64,000 bases of DNA. It comes from Streptomyces tuirus (lineage in GTDB: Bacteria > Actinomycetota > Actinomycetes > Streptomycetales > Streptomycetaceae). The notes beneath the pieces are model-generated. The model made no database searches. It was not told where the DNA came from and saw only the letters and a list, made by a program, of their open reading frames with translations. Location of the stretch: NCBI RefSeq assembly GCF_014701095.1, contig NZ_AP023439.1, positions 558,001 to 622,000 on the forward strand, in the 5' to 3' direction. Position numbers and translations under genes: made by a program. Below, piece by piece: positions 52,440 through 60,513 of this stretch; the first letter of the stretch is position 1; every line of letters begins with the position of its first letter.

Positions 52440-52901
52440 ATGTTCATGGGCGGTGACACGAGCGACGGCGGGCAAGGGCGGCAGCCGGGCGAGAGCGGGC
52501 ACCGGGCGGTGCCGCATCCGGGCGACATCCGGATCGAGGCGTGGGCGGCATGCAGAGAGCACTGCGTGGCGGAGGCCGCCCTGGCGATGGTCGAGAGTTT
52601 CGCGGACGTGTCCCGGGTGCGGCCCACCGCCGTGGACCGGGTGCGGCTGCCCGAGGCGAGCAGCGACGACCTGCTCGCCGCGCTGCTGGACGAAATCATC
52701 TTCCGCCTTGAGGCGTACGGGCAGGTGCCCGTGGACGTGGAGGCGGACGAGGCCGACGGCGGCCTGGACGTACGGCTGGCCGTCACCGGCATCACCGACG
52801 TGGAGATCACCGGGGCGGTGCCGACGGCGGTGGCGTGGGAGGAGCTGCGGATCGGGCCGGATCCGTACGGCTGGTCGTGTGCGGTGACGGTCGACGCCTG
52901 A
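52440..52901 (+). CDS. Archease family protein
   Basis: The 153-aa protein matches archease: HPGDIRIEAWAACREHCVAEAALAMVESFADV, ASSDDLLAALLDEIIFRLEAYGQVPVDVE and a C-terminal strand ending SCAVTVDA. Archease activates the RNA ligase RtcB by helping its metal and GTP chemistry. No rtcB lies in this window, so its partner must be elsewhere or it acts alone. Its 3' end is the source of the repeats that follow. ATG 52440 is used; ATG 52446 is also possible. Confidence 0.85.
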   Translation: MFMGGDTSDGGQGRQPGESGHRAVPHPGDIRIEAWAACREHCVAEAALAMVESFADVSRVRPTAVDRVRLPEASSDDLLAALLDEIIFRLEAYGQVPVDVEADEADGGLDVRLAVTGITDVEITGAVPTAVAWEELRIGPDPYGWSCAVTVDA

Positions 52902-53140
52902 CCCCGTGGCCTGGGTGCGCCTTTCCCTGACGGTCGACGCCAGACCCTGGCGGACAGGGTGTCGCGCCACCTGGGTCGTCTCCACCGACGGTGATCGCCG
53001 CCCGCCTGCCACTGACGGTGGACGCCTGACCCCGTGGCCTTGCTGCGCCCGCCCCTGACTCGACGCCAGTCCCGGCGGACAGGGTGCGCCTGCCCCCGAC
53101 CGTCGACGCCTGACCCCGGCGGCCCGGGTGCGCCTACCGT
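52886..53140. repeat. 43-bp degenerate repeats derived from the archease 3' end
   Basis: The archease terminal codons and following bases (TGACGGTCGACGCCTGACCC) recur with changes at about 52929, 53007, 53058 and 53099. Most units are 42-43 bp and include GGCGGACAGGGTGCGCC-type words. They fill the 245 bp between archease and CapA. They probably arose by tandem duplication from the gene's end. Confidence 0.75.
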
Positions 53141-53146
53141 TGAGGG

Positions 53147-54253
53147 GTGGGCGGCGGCGTCGTGACGCTGTTCCTGTGCGGTGACGTGATGCTCGGGCGC
53201 GGCGTCGACCAGATCCTCGCGCACCCCGGTGACCCGGCGCTGCGGGAGGCGTACGTCCGCGACGCCCGGTCCTACGTCCGGCTGGCGGAGTCGGCGCACG
53301 GGCCGGTGCCCGTGCCCGTGGACCCGTCGTGGCCGTGGGGTGCGGCGCTGCGGGTGCTGGACGAGGCGGCCCCGGACGCCCGGATCCTGAATCTGGAGAC
53401 GTCCGTGACGGGCGGCGGCACGTTCGCGCCGGACAAGGAGATCCACTACCGGATGCACCCCGCGAACCTGCCCGCGCTGGCCGTGGCCCGGCCCGACGTG
53501 ACCGTCCTCGCCAACAACCACGTCCTGGACTTCGGCAGCCCGGGCCTGCTGGACACCCTGGACGCACTGGCCCGGGCGGGACTGCGGACGGCGGGCGCGG
53601 GGCGCGACGCCGACGAGGCGTACGCGCCCGCGGCGGTCCCGCTCCCCGGTGGCCGTCTGCTGCGGGTGTCCGCCCTCGGGGCGCGCTCCAGCGGCATCCC
53701 GTCCGGCTGGGCGGCCACGGCGGACCAGCCGGGTGTGGCCTGTCTGCCCCACCTGTCGTCCGGCGCGGCCGCCACCGTGGTGCGGCGGCTGGGGCAGGCC
53801 GGTGGTGACCTCAGCGTGGTGTCGGTGCACTGGGGCTCGAACTGGGGGTATCGCGTCCCCCGGGAGCAGGTCCGCTTCGCGCACGCGCTGATCGACGGCG
53901 GTGTCGACGTCGTCCACGGGCACTCCTCGCACCATCCCCGCCCGCTGGAGGTGTACCGGGACCGGCTGATCCTCTACGGCTGTGGCGACTTCGTGGACGA
54001 CTACGAGGGCATCTCCGGGTACGAGGAGTACCGCGACGACCTGCGGCTCGCGTTCCTCGTGTCGGTCGAGGCGGGCACCGGACGGCTGGCCGGGCTGCGC
54101 ATGGTGCCGTTCCGGGTGCGGCGGATGCGTCTCGAGCCCGCGTCCCGGGAGGACGGTGCCTGGCTGCGTGCCGCGCTGGACCGGATCAGCGGTGGGGTGG
54201 GGGTGCGGCAGGAGTCCGACGGGTCGCTGGTCGTTCCCGCGCCGGCCGCGTGA
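53147..54253 (+). CDS. CapA-family (poly-gamma-glutamate synthesis-like) protein
   Basis: The 368-aa protein belongs to the PGA_cap/CapA metallophosphoesterase-like family: TLFLCGDVMLGRGVDQIL, ARILNLETSVTGGG, VTVLANNHVLDFG, SVHWGSNWGYRV and GVDVVHGHSSHHPRPLEV carry the metal ligands. Despite the name, many bacterial members are soluble enzymes of unknown substrate and no capBCE genes are here. GTG 53147 starts the frame right after the repeats; its first residues are low in conservation, so GTG 53162 is an alternative. Confidence 0.9.
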   Translation: MGGGVVTLFLCGDVMLGRGVDQILAHPGDPALREAYVRDARSYVRLAESAHGPVPVPVDPSWPWGAALRVLDEAAPDARILNLETSVTGGGTFAPDKEIHYRMHPANLPALAVARPDVTVLANNHVLDFGSPGLLDTLDALARAGLRTAGAGRDADEAYAPAAVPLPGGRLLRVSALGARSSGIPSGWAATADQPGVACLPHLSSGAAATVVRRLGQAGGDLSVVSVHWGSNWGYRVPREQVRFAHALIDGGVDVVHGHSSHHPRPLEVYRDRLILYGCGDFVDDYEGISGYEEYRDDLRLAFLVSVEAGTGRLAGLRMVPFRVRRMRLEPASREDGAWLRAALDRISGGVGVRQESDGSLVVPAPAA

Positions 54254-54333
54254 CGGGGGCCGTCCGGGTGGGGGGCGCCCTTCCGGGCTGGTCCGGGACT
54301 TCAGCCCGCGGGTCGGCCCGGCCGGCCGGGACT

Positions 54334-55353
54334 TCAGCCCGCCCAGGCCATGAGCCGGTCGCGGTTCTCCGGCTCCCGCAGCCGGGTCAGCGACTCCTTC
54401 TCGAGCTGGCGTACCCGTTCCGGGGTCAGTCCGACGCGGCGCGCGACCTCCTTGAGGGTGCGGGTGTGACCGTCGTGCAGCCCGTAGCGCAGGCTGAGGA
54501 TCATGGCCTCGCGGGGCGCGAGCGTGCCGACGGCCTCGCGGAGTTCCTCGGCGAGTGCCTGGAACTCGGCCACCTCCGGGGCCTGGAGCACCTCGGTGTC
54601 GGCGATGAGGTCGCCGACGACGGTCTCGCCCTTGTCGTCCACCGGCGTGTCCAGGCTGACGGCGTCCCGTCCGACATGGCGCAGCCAGCCGATCCTGTCC
54701 TCGGTCAGGCCGCTCTCCCGGGCCACCTCCTCGACGCTCGGCTCACGCTCCAGGTCGAGCCGCAGCCGCCGCTCGACCTTGGCGATCTTCTGCAGCTGCT
54801 CCACGACGTGCATCGGCAGCCGGACGGAGCGCGCGTGCGCGGCCAGGCCCCGTTCGATCGCCTGGCGGATCCACCAGGTCGCGTACGTGGAGAACTTGAA
54901 GCCCTTGGTGTGGTCGAACTTCTCCACGGCCCGGATCAGCCCCAGGTTGCCCTCCTGGATGACGTCCAGCATGGGCAGGCCGCGGTGGGCGTGCCGTTTG
55001 GCCATCGACACCACGAGCCGGAGGTTGGCCCGGACCATGTGGTCCTTGGCCCGCTGCCCGTCGCGGACGGCCTCCTCCAGGTCTCGTCGCCGCTCGGCCG
55101 TCAGGTCGTGCTCGCCGGCGTCGGCCAGATCCAGTTCCTCCAGGGCGCGCACGCCGGTCTCCATCCGCCGGGCCAGCCGCACCTCGTCCTCGGCGGTGAG
55201 CAGCGGGGTCGCGGAGATCTGCGCGAGGTACTGGCCGAGGAGGTCCGGTTCCTCGTCCGGCTCGGGGATGCGGCGGCGCAGCCGGGCGGTGCGGGCGGGG
55301 GCCCGCCGGTCCTCCCGGACATCCGCCGCGGGGTCTTCTGCCAGGGGAGACAT
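54334..55353 (-). CDS. hrdC: Principal-type sigma factor HrdC
   Basis: The 339-aa sigma-70 factor has region 1.2 (DLLGQYLAQISATPLLTAEDEVRLARRME), region 2 with LRLVVSMAKRHAHRGLPMLDVIQEGNLGLIRAVEKFDHTKGFKFSTYATWWIRQAI, and region 4 with RTLKEVARRVGLTPERVRQLEKESLTRL. The length and the sequence agree with S. coelicolor HrdC as I remember it, one of several non-essential HrdB paralogues. It recognises housekeeping-like promoters. ATG 55353 follows GGGAGGAACCCGACC. The gene order matches that region of S. coelicolor. Confidence 0.88.
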   Translation of the reverse strand: MSPLAEDPAADVREDRRAPARTARLRRRIPEPDEEPDLLGQYLAQISATPLLTAEDEVRLARRMETGVRALEELDLADAGEHDLTAERRRDLEEAVRDGQRAKDHMVRANLRLVVSMAKRHAHRGLPMLDVIQEGNLGLIRAVEKFDHTKGFKFSTYATWWIRQAIERGLAAHARSVRLPMHVVEQLQKIAKVERRLRLDLEREPSVEEVARESGLTEDRIGWLRHVGRDAVSLDTPVDDKGETVVGDLIADTEVLQAPEVAEFQALAEELREAVGTLAPREAMILSLRYGLHDGHTRTLKEVARRVGLTPERVRQLEKESLTRLREPENRDRLMAWAG

Positions 55354-55460
55354 GGTCGGGTTCCTCCCTCTCCCGCCTCGTTCCGGCTCACCCCGGCGGG
55401 TACCCGGGGGATCGGTCCCGAACCGTGTGCCCCGGCGCCCTCGGGGGTACCCCGGGCCAC

Positions 55461-55913
55461 ATGACCGGCATCGAACTCAGCAGCAACGCGTTCAACGACC
55501 ACTCGTTCATCGCGCGCCGGTACGCGTACGAGGGACCGAACATCTCCCCGCCGCTGGCCTGGAGCGGTGTACCGGACGACGCGGCCGAACTGGTCCTGCT
55601 GTGCGAGGATCCCGACGCCCCGTCGGGCACGTTCACGCACTGGGTCGTGGTCGGCATCGACCCGCACAGCGACGGTGTGGAGGCCGGGCAGAGCCCACCG
55701 GGCGGCACGGAGCTCGTCAACGGCTACGGGCAGCGCGGCTGGGGCGGCCCCCATCCCCCGCCGGGTGACGACGCCCACCACTACTTCTTCCGGCTCTACG
55801 CCCTGTCCGAACCGTGTGTCCTGCCCGACGCGCCGCGTGCGGACCAGGTGCACGCCGAGGTCGACAAGCGCCTCCTCGCGGACGGGACGCTGGTGGGGCT
55901 GTACCAGCGCTGA
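55461..55913 (+). CDS. YbhB/YbcL (PEBP) family protein
   Basis: The 150-aa protein has the phosphatidylethanolamine-binding-protein fold motifs: NISPPLAWSGVPDDAAELVLLCEDPDAPSGTFTHWVVVGIDP with the DPDAP and HW anion-site residues, GYGQRGWGGPHPPPGDDAHHYFFRLYAL and the C-terminal VGLYQR. Bacterial PEBPs have no settled role. ATG 55461 is chosen since the upstream 12 codons are unconserved; its ribosome binding site is weak. It is divergent from hrdC. Confidence 0.93.
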   Translation: MTGIELSSNAFNDHSFIARRYAYEGPNISPPLAWSGVPDDAAELVLLCEDPDAPSGTFTHWVVVGIDPHSDGVEAGQSPPGGTELVNGYGQRGWGGPHPPPGDDAHHYFFRLYALSEPCVLPDAPRADQVHAEVDKRLLADGTLVGLYQR

Positions 55914-55957
55914 CCCTCCCGGCTGTTTGCCGGGCCGGGCCGCTGCTCGCTTGGATG

Positions 55958-55988
55958 TCTCCCGGACAACGCGGGGTTGTCCGGGAGA
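55958..55988 (+). terminator. 13-bp hairpin between ybhB-like and MFS genes
   Basis: TCTCCCGGACAAC (55958-55970) pairs perfectly with 55976-55988 around a 5-nt loop. It is 45 bp after the PEBP gene and 18 bp before the MFS ATG, so it could end the first or regulate the second. Confidence 0.55.
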
Positions 55989-56006
55989 GCGGGGAGTGCG
56001 CCGGAT

Positions 56007-57266
56007 ATGGCGGGCAGGCGGTCGCTGGGGCGGCGGTTCGGGTGGCTGTGGGGCGCGTACGCGGTCAGCACGGCCGGCACATGGCTGGCGTTCGACGCGT
56101 TCGCCCTGATCGCGGTCCTGGCGCTGGACGCCGGGCCGGCGCAGGTGTCGCTGCTCGCGGCGGTGGGACCGGCGGTCGGCGCGGCGGTGTCGGTACCCCT
56201 CGGACCGTGGGTGGAGATCCGCCGCAAGCGGCCGGTGATGATGACGGCGGACCTGGTGCGCTGTGTGCTGCTGCTGAGCATCCCCGTGGCGTTCGCGTTC
56301 GGCCGGCTGGGCTTCGGTCAGTTGCTGCTGGTGTCGGTGGCCGTGGCGGCGGCCGACATCACCTTCAACGCGGCGGCCGGGGCGTTCCTGAAGGACCTGC
56401 TGCCGCGGCAGGACCTGCTCGTGGCCAACGGCCGGTTCGAGGCGACGACCTGGACCGCCAGCATGGTCGGCCCGCCGCTGGGCGGGGCCGCGATCGGTCT
56501 GTTCGGTCCGGTGACGACGGTGGTGGCCGACGCGGTGAGCTACCTGGTCTCGGCGTTCGGCATCCGGGCGATCGGGGACGCCGAGAAGCGCGCTCCGCGG
56601 CCGGGCCGCGCGGTGCCCCGGGCCGGCGACCTGCTGGAGGGCTGGCGCCACATCCTGGCCGACCCGGTCCTGCGCCCGCTCTTCTTCAACTCGCTCCTGG
56701 TGAACTCCCTGATCATGGCGGCCTCTCCCCCGCTTCTGATCCTGTTGGTGGACGATCTGCACTTCGCGCCCTGGCAGTACGCCCTCGCGTTCGCGGTGCC
56801 CTGCACCGGCGGTCTGCTCGGCTCCCGGCTGGCCCCTCGCCTCGTCGCGCGCCACGGCCGGCACCGGGTCCTGCTCACCACGGGGGCGCTGCGGGCCTGC
56901 TGGCCGGTCGGGCTGGCCTTCACCGGCGCCGGGGCGCCCGGCCTGGCCTGGGTCATGGTGGTCGAGTTCGGCCTGATCACCTGCTGCGGCGTGTTCAACC
57001 CGGTCCTCGCCACGCACCGTCTCGACCGCACCCCCACGAGCCGGGTCACCCGCACCCTGTCCGCCTGGTCGGCCACCGGCAAGGCCACCACCGCGGCGGT
57101 CACGGCCCTGTGGGGCGTGCTGGCCGCCTGGACGGGCCCGCGCACGGCGATCGCGGTGGCCGGCGCCCTGCTCCTGGTCACGCCGTTGCTGCTGCCCCGG
57201 CGGGACGACGCCACGGGGGCCGGAGCCGAACCGGCCCCCGTGGCAGCCGAATCGGACGGCGGCTGA
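56007..57266 (+). CDS. Major facilitator superfamily exporter
   Basis: The 419-aa protein has twelve predicted helices and the MFS_3/enterobactin-exporter-like pattern: FGWLWGAYAVSTAGTWLAFDAFALIAVL, GPWVEIRRKRPVMMTADLVRCVLLLSIP after helix 2, and NGRFEATTWTASMVGPPLGG in helix 5. Such proteins export drugs or siderophores in actinobacteria. ATG 56007 follows GGGGAGTGCGCCGGAT; the longer frame from 55977 runs into the hairpin. Its 3' end contains a terminator-like stem. Confidence 0.88.
   Translation: MAGRRSLGRRFGWLWGAYAVSTAGTWLAFDAFALIAVLALDAGPAQVSLLAAVGPAVGAAVSVPLGPWVEIRRKRPVMMTADLVRCVLLLSIPVAFAFGRLGFGQLLLVSVAVAAADITFNAAAGAFLKDLLPRQDLLVANGRFEATTWTASMVGPPLGGAAIGLFGPVTTVVADAVSYLVSAFGIRAIGDAEKRAPRPGRAVPRAGDLLEGWRHILADPVLRPLFFNSLLVNSLIMAASPPLLILLVDDLHFAPWQYALAFAVPCTGGLLGSRLAPRLVARHGRHRVLLTTGALRACWPVGLAFTGAGAPGLAWVMVVEFGLITCCGVFNPVLATHRLDRTPTSRVTRTLSAWSATGKATTAAVTALWGVLAAWTGPRTAIAVAGALLLVTPLLLPRRDDATGAGAEPAPVAAESDGG
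57210..57244. terminator. Terminator stem inside the MFS 3' end
   Basis: GCCACGGGGGCCGG (57210-57223) pairs perfectly with 57231-57244 around a 7-nt loop, within the last 20 codons of the MFS gene. It could terminate the convergent VOC transcript, which stops 38 bp away. Confidence 0.55.
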
Positions 57267-57281
57267 CCTGCCCGCGGCGGC

Positions 57282-57710
57282 TCAGACCGCCCCGGGCACA
57301 TCCTCCGTCACACCGTTCAACTCGGAGGCCGGGTCCGCTCCGTACGGGCGGGTGAGGATCTCCAGGCCGTGGCCGGCCGGGTCGAGGAAGTAGACGCCCC
57401 GGCCGCCGTCGTTGCGGTTGATGCGGCGGGGGTGGTTGCCGTGCGGGTCGGCCTGGATGGGGATGCGGGCCGCGACGAGACGGGTCAGGGCCTCGTCGAA
57501 CTCTTCCTCCGAGACGAGGAACGCGTAGTGCTGCATGGGGATGTCGGCGTCGATGGTGAGGAAGTCCAGCGTGACGCCGTTGGCGGTGGTCACGGGCAGG
57601 AACACCCCGGTCGGTGCGCCGACCTCCAGTCCCAGGATGTGCGCGAGGAAATGAGCGGACTTCTGCCTGTCCCTGGACAGGACGATGGTGTGGTTGAACT
57701 CGACTGACAC
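57282..57710 (-). CDS. VOC-superfamily (glyoxalase-like) protein
   Basis: The 142-aa protein has two beta-alpha-beta-beta-beta units of the vicinal-oxygen-chelate fold: EFNHTIVLSRDRQKSAHFLAHILGLEVGAPTG, then MQHYAFLVSEEEFDEALTRLVAARIPIQ and GRGVYFLDPAGHGLEILTRPYG. His and Glu residues at the usual metal positions (HTIV, HYAF, LEIL) suggest a metal enzyme such as a dioxygenase or resistance protein. GTG 57710 has GAGGCATTCAACC before it. The substrate is unknown. Confidence 0.9.
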   Translation of the reverse strand: MSVEFNHTIVLSRDRQKSAHFLAHILGLEVGAPTGVFLPVTTANGVTLDFLTIDADIPMQHYAFLVSEEEFDEALTRLVAARIPIQADPHGNHPRRINRNDGGRGVYFLDPAGHGLEILTRPYGADPASELNGVTEDVPGAV

Positions 57711-57885
57711 GGTTGAATGCCTCCACGGGCATCTCGGCGGCGCCTCCATGCCTCACCCGGCCGGTGACCGGCACGCGATGCCGCGCGGTGGATCGTAGAC
57801 AGCGGGCGAGGAGGTCGTCGAGCGGTTTTCGGCCGTGTTCGGGGCCGCGGGACGGGGCGGGCCCGTCCCGGCTGTCCCGGCCTGA

Positions 57886-57903
57886 TCCTGACAATTGTCA
57901 GGA
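57886..57903. promoter_or_regulatory. 18-bp palindrome (site A) of a shared regulon
   Basis: TCCTGACAATTGTCAGGA is a perfect palindrome about 127 bp upstream of the SH3-like secreted protein gene. The same half-site TCCTGAC recurs at 59089 and 59138. Confidence 0.7.
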
Positions 57904-58029
57904 CCGTGTGGTTCCGGGTCTCCCTACAGTTCTGAACGTCGGCAAGCAGCCCGTCCCGGGGCGCTGCGGACCCGGAACAGGACCTCTTCCGGCCACACGA
58001 TCCTCATCTTCGTCCTTCGGGGGACACAC

Positions 58030-58407
58030 ATGAAGCGACTGATCAGCCGTACCGCCATGGGCCTCGCGGCGACCGCTCTCGCCGTCGGCGGCCTCGCCAC
58101 CACGGCCCAGGCGGCCCCGGCCGCCGCGGCCAACGGTGGCGACCCGACCCTGACCGACGTCTACATCTGGGCCACCGACGTCAACCTGCGCCAGCAGCCG
58201 ACCACCGACTCCCCCCGGCTCGCGGTCCGTTCGCAGTGGTGGGGCGACGCGCTGTGCCAGACGCAGGGCCAGACCGTGCACGACCCGGCCGTCGGCACCA
58301 ACAACTGGTGGACCGCCGTCATGGAGTTCTCGGGCAGTGACATCGCCTGGGTGAACAACCTGTACATCCGGGGCGGCGAGAAGATCGCCGGCGTTCCGGA
58401 CTGCTGA
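58030..58407 (+). CDS. Secreted SH3-like protein
   Basis: The 125-aa protein has a clear signal peptide (KRLISRTAMGLAATALAVGGLATTAQA, cleaved near Ala28). The mature part resembles a bacterial SH3 domain: VNLRQQPTTDSPRLAVRSQ is the typical VNVRSGPST-like start, and WVNNLYIRGGEKIAGVPDC the end, with two cysteines. Such domains bind cell-wall peptides. ATG 58030 is chosen for the signal peptide. The C-terminal motif NLYIRGG...VPDC is echoed by the end of the serine-hydrolase-like protein at 59239, suggesting related targets. Confidence 0.82.
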   Translation: MKRLISRTAMGLAATALAVGGLATTAQAAPAAAANGGDPTLTDVYIWATDVNLRQQPTTDSPRLAVRSQWWGDALCQTQGQTVHDPAVGTNNWWTAVMEFSGSDIAWVNNLYIRGGEKIAGVPDC

Positions 58408-58426
58408 CGCCCGGCACCCTCCACAT

Positions 58427-58468
58427 GCCTGTGGCGGGCCACCGGGAGACCGGTGGCCCGCCACAGGC
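58427..58468. terminator. Bidirectional terminator, 19-bp perfect stem
   Basis: GCCTGTGGCGGGCCACCGG (58427-58445) pairs exactly with 58450-58468 around a GAGA loop. It separates the convergent SH3-like and YjfA-like genes. Confidence 0.82.
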
Positions 58469-58528
58469 GTGTGCGCGCCGAGCGGGCGGCCGGAGCACCG
58501 GCCGCCCCTGTACGGCGAGTTGAGCGGC

Positions 58529-58978
58529 TCAGTACCAGCCGGTGTTCAGCAGGTCGTGGCCGTCGCACGAGAGCAGGGCGCGCGAGACGCGGCCGTTGAG
58601 GTTGTTGCCCATCTGCGTGTAGGCGTAGGTGATGCCGGAGTCGACGGTCTCGGAGACCCAGCCGTCGTTGCGGCCCGCGCCGCTGTCGGAGCGCTGCAGC
58701 ACGGCCTCGCAGCCGGGCCGGGAGTTCTCGATCCGGGCGAACGAGCCGCACTTGTCGGAGTAGAAGTACTTCAGGGCCATGCCCTCGAAGTACTTGGTGG
58801 CTCCGATCTGCCGGAACGTACCCGAGCAGAACGAGGTGGTGGGGTACTGACCCTCCTGCCCGTAGATCCCGTAGTTGCCGCCCGAGAACGGCTGGGCCTG
58901 GGCGGTGGCCGGAAGGAGCGCCATCACCGCGGCGGCGCCCCCCGCGGCCAGCAGTGTCGTGAGTGATCGGCGGCTCAT
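58529..58978 (-). CDS. Secreted YjfA-like (DUF2690) protein
   Basis: The 149-aa protein has a signal peptide (RRSLTTLLAAGGAAAVMALLPATAQA) and a mature domain of about 120 residues with four cysteines. It includes FCSGTFRQIGATKYFEGMALKYFYSDKCGSFARIENSRPGC and a Tyr/Thr-rich end (GITYAYTQMGNNLNG). This resembles the YjfA/DUF2690 family of secreted beta-rich proteins, with no known function. ATG 58978 has GAAAGAGGGCTC upstream. It is divergent from the serine-hydrolase-like gene and shares its palindromic upstream sites. Confidence 0.8.
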   Translation of the reverse strand: MSRRSLTTLLAAGGAAAVMALLPATAQAQPFSGGNYGIYGQEGQYPTTSFCSGTFRQIGATKYFEGMALKYFYSDKCGSFARIENSRPGCEAVLQRSDSGAGRNDGWVSETVDSGITYAYTQMGNNLNGRVSRALLSCDGHDLLNTGWY

Positions 58979-59088
58979 GAGCCCTCTTTCGTGTGTCGGC
59001 GGGTGATGCGGCCTGGCGCGGCGACCGGCCCCCGGCCGGCCGTCGCGCGCTGGTCGTGACCGTACGGGGCGTCACCGCCCCGCCGACA

Positions 59089-59104
59089 CCTGACACTTAT
59101 CAGG
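59089..59104. promoter_or_regulatory. Imperfect palindrome (site B) of the shared regulon
   Basis: CCTGACACTTATCAGG keeps CCTGA-N6-TCAGG and lies 111 bp upstream of the YjfA-like gene, between two divergent start codons. Confidence 0.55.
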
Positions 59105-59135
59105 GTCCAAGCCGCAGGTGGCCCCGCTCGGGCAG

Positions 59136-59157
59136 GGTCCTGACATACGTCAGGACC
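59136..59157. promoter_or_regulatory. 22-bp inverted repeat (site C) of the shared regulon
   Basis: GGTCCTGAC-ATAC-GTCAGGACC is a 9-bp perfect inverted repeat, 82 bp upstream of the serine-hydrolase-like gene and 50 bp centre to centre from site B. Confidence 0.7.
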
Positions 59158-59238
59158 GCCCGTCGCGCCCGGGCTCCTATCGTGGCGCCGCGGGCCGAGG
59201 ACCCGTGGGACCACCCGGGCGATCCAGGAAGGGCAACC

Positions 59239-60441
59239 ATGCGCATGCTCCTGCGCGGCGCGGCCGCGCTCGCGGCCGTCGTCACGGTCGCGCCACTCAC
59301 GAGCGGTGCGGCGGCACACCCCTGGACGGGCAGGGCCGCCGAGGCCACCGGGACCGTCCAGGCCTCCGCTGCCGCCCAGATCCCGCCCGGTGTCACCGCC
59401 GGCGTGGCCGTCTACGACCGTGAGGCCGGCACGTTCACCGAACAGGTCGACGTCAGTGCGCAGTTCCGGTCCGCCTCGGTCGTCAAGCTCCTGCTGGCCC
59501 TGGACTTCCTGTGGGACCGCGGGCCCGACTACACCATCCCCCCGGCCGACCGTGCCCGGCTGGAGCCGATGCTGCGCGGCAGCGACGACGACGCCGCCGA
59601 CTACTACTGGTCGACGTACGGCGGCTCGGCGATCATCAAGCGGATGACCGACCGGACCGTGCTCGGTCTGCGCGACACGGCGCCACCGCCCGCCGGCTAC
59701 CCGGGCTTCTGGGGCTACACCGCCCTCTCCGCGCGGGACACGGTGGCCATCTACCGGTACATCCTGGAGAAGGCGCCCGCGCCCGTGCGTGACTTCATCA
59801 TGGACAACCTGCGCCGCTCCACCCGCTGTTCCGCCACCGACCACTTCGACCAGCACTTCGGCATCGCCGGGGCGTTCGACAAGCCCTGGGCGGTGAAGCA
59901 GGGCTGGTCCGGGAAGTACGCGAAGGGCACGTGCGGCTCTCAGCCCGCGTCCTCGGGAGCACAGGCGGGCGCACCGACGGAGTCGGCCGCCCCGGCTCCC
60001 CGGGCCGCCGCGGCCGTGGACCTGACCCGCCCCGCGCTGCACACCACCGGCACGGTGGGCCCGGACGACCGCTCGATCGTGGCCGTGCTGACGCTGCACC
60101 CGGTCGGCACGTCGTACGGCAAGGCGTACACCGACATCGGCCGGCTGACCCGCTCGCTGACCGTGCCGGGGGCGAAGCGGCCCGCCGGGACCTGGTTCGG
60201 CACCTGGGGCGAGTTCGTGAACGTCCGCAGGGGGCCGGGCACGGGCGGTGACCGGATGACGCAACTGCCCGCCGGGGTCGAGGTGCTGGTGGGCTGCCAG
60301 GTGCGGGGCGAGGTGGTGAATGTGCCGCCCTACACCAACGAGTGGTGGGCCTATCTGCCCCAGTACGGCGGCTACATCTCCAACATCTACATCAGTTCGC
60401 CGGACAACCGGCTGCCGAACGTCCCGGAGTGTGCCGCGTAG
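59239..60441 (+). CDS. Exported beta-lactamase-fold protein fused to an SH3-like domain
   Basis: The 400-aa protein has a signal peptide (residues 1-26). A penicillin-recognition-fold domain follows: the SxxK tetrad is Ser80-Val-Val-Lys83 (RSASVVKLLLALDFL), a second motif lies at SDDDAADYYW, and KQGWSG at 220 stands in for KTG. After a Pro/Ala/Ser linker the C-terminal 70 residues form an SH3-like domain (VNVRRGPGTGGDRMTQLPAGVEVLV, ISNIYISSPDN). It may cleave or sense cell-wall peptides or beta-lactams. ATG 59239 follows GGAAGGGCAACC. An upstream palindrome is shared with two other secreted proteins. Confidence 0.82.
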   Translation: MRMLLRGAAALAAVVTVAPLTSGAAAHPWTGRAAEATGTVQASAAAQIPPGVTAGVAVYDREAGTFTEQVDVSAQFRSASVVKLLLALDFLWDRGPDYTIPPADRARLEPMLRGSDDDAADYYWSTYGGSAIIKRMTDRTVLGLRDTAPPPAGYPGFWGYTALSARDTVAIYRYILEKAPAPVRDFIMDNLRRSTRCSATDHFDQHFGIAGAFDKPWAVKQGWSGKYAKGTCGSQPASSGAQAGAPTESAAPAPRAAAAVDLTRPALHTTGTVGPDDRSIVAVLTLHPVGTSYGKAYTDIGRLTRSLTVPGAKRPAGTWFGTWGEFVNVRRGPGTGGDRMTQLPAGVEVLVGCQVRGEVVNVPPYTNEWWAYLPQYGGYISNIYISSPDNRLPNVPECAA

Positions 60442-60468
60442 CGGCCGTGCCGGGAACGGGGGACGAGG

Positions 60469-60496
60469 GGTGGGCAGGGCCGCGGCCCTGCCCACC
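60469..60496. terminator. Bidirectional terminator palindrome
   Basis: GGTGGGCAGGGCC (60469-60481) is exactly mirrored by 60484-60496, a 28-nt palindrome. It lies between the convergent serine-hydrolase-like and kinase genes. Confidence 0.75.
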
Positions 60497-60513
60497 GTTC
60501 GCCGTCGCAGGGG

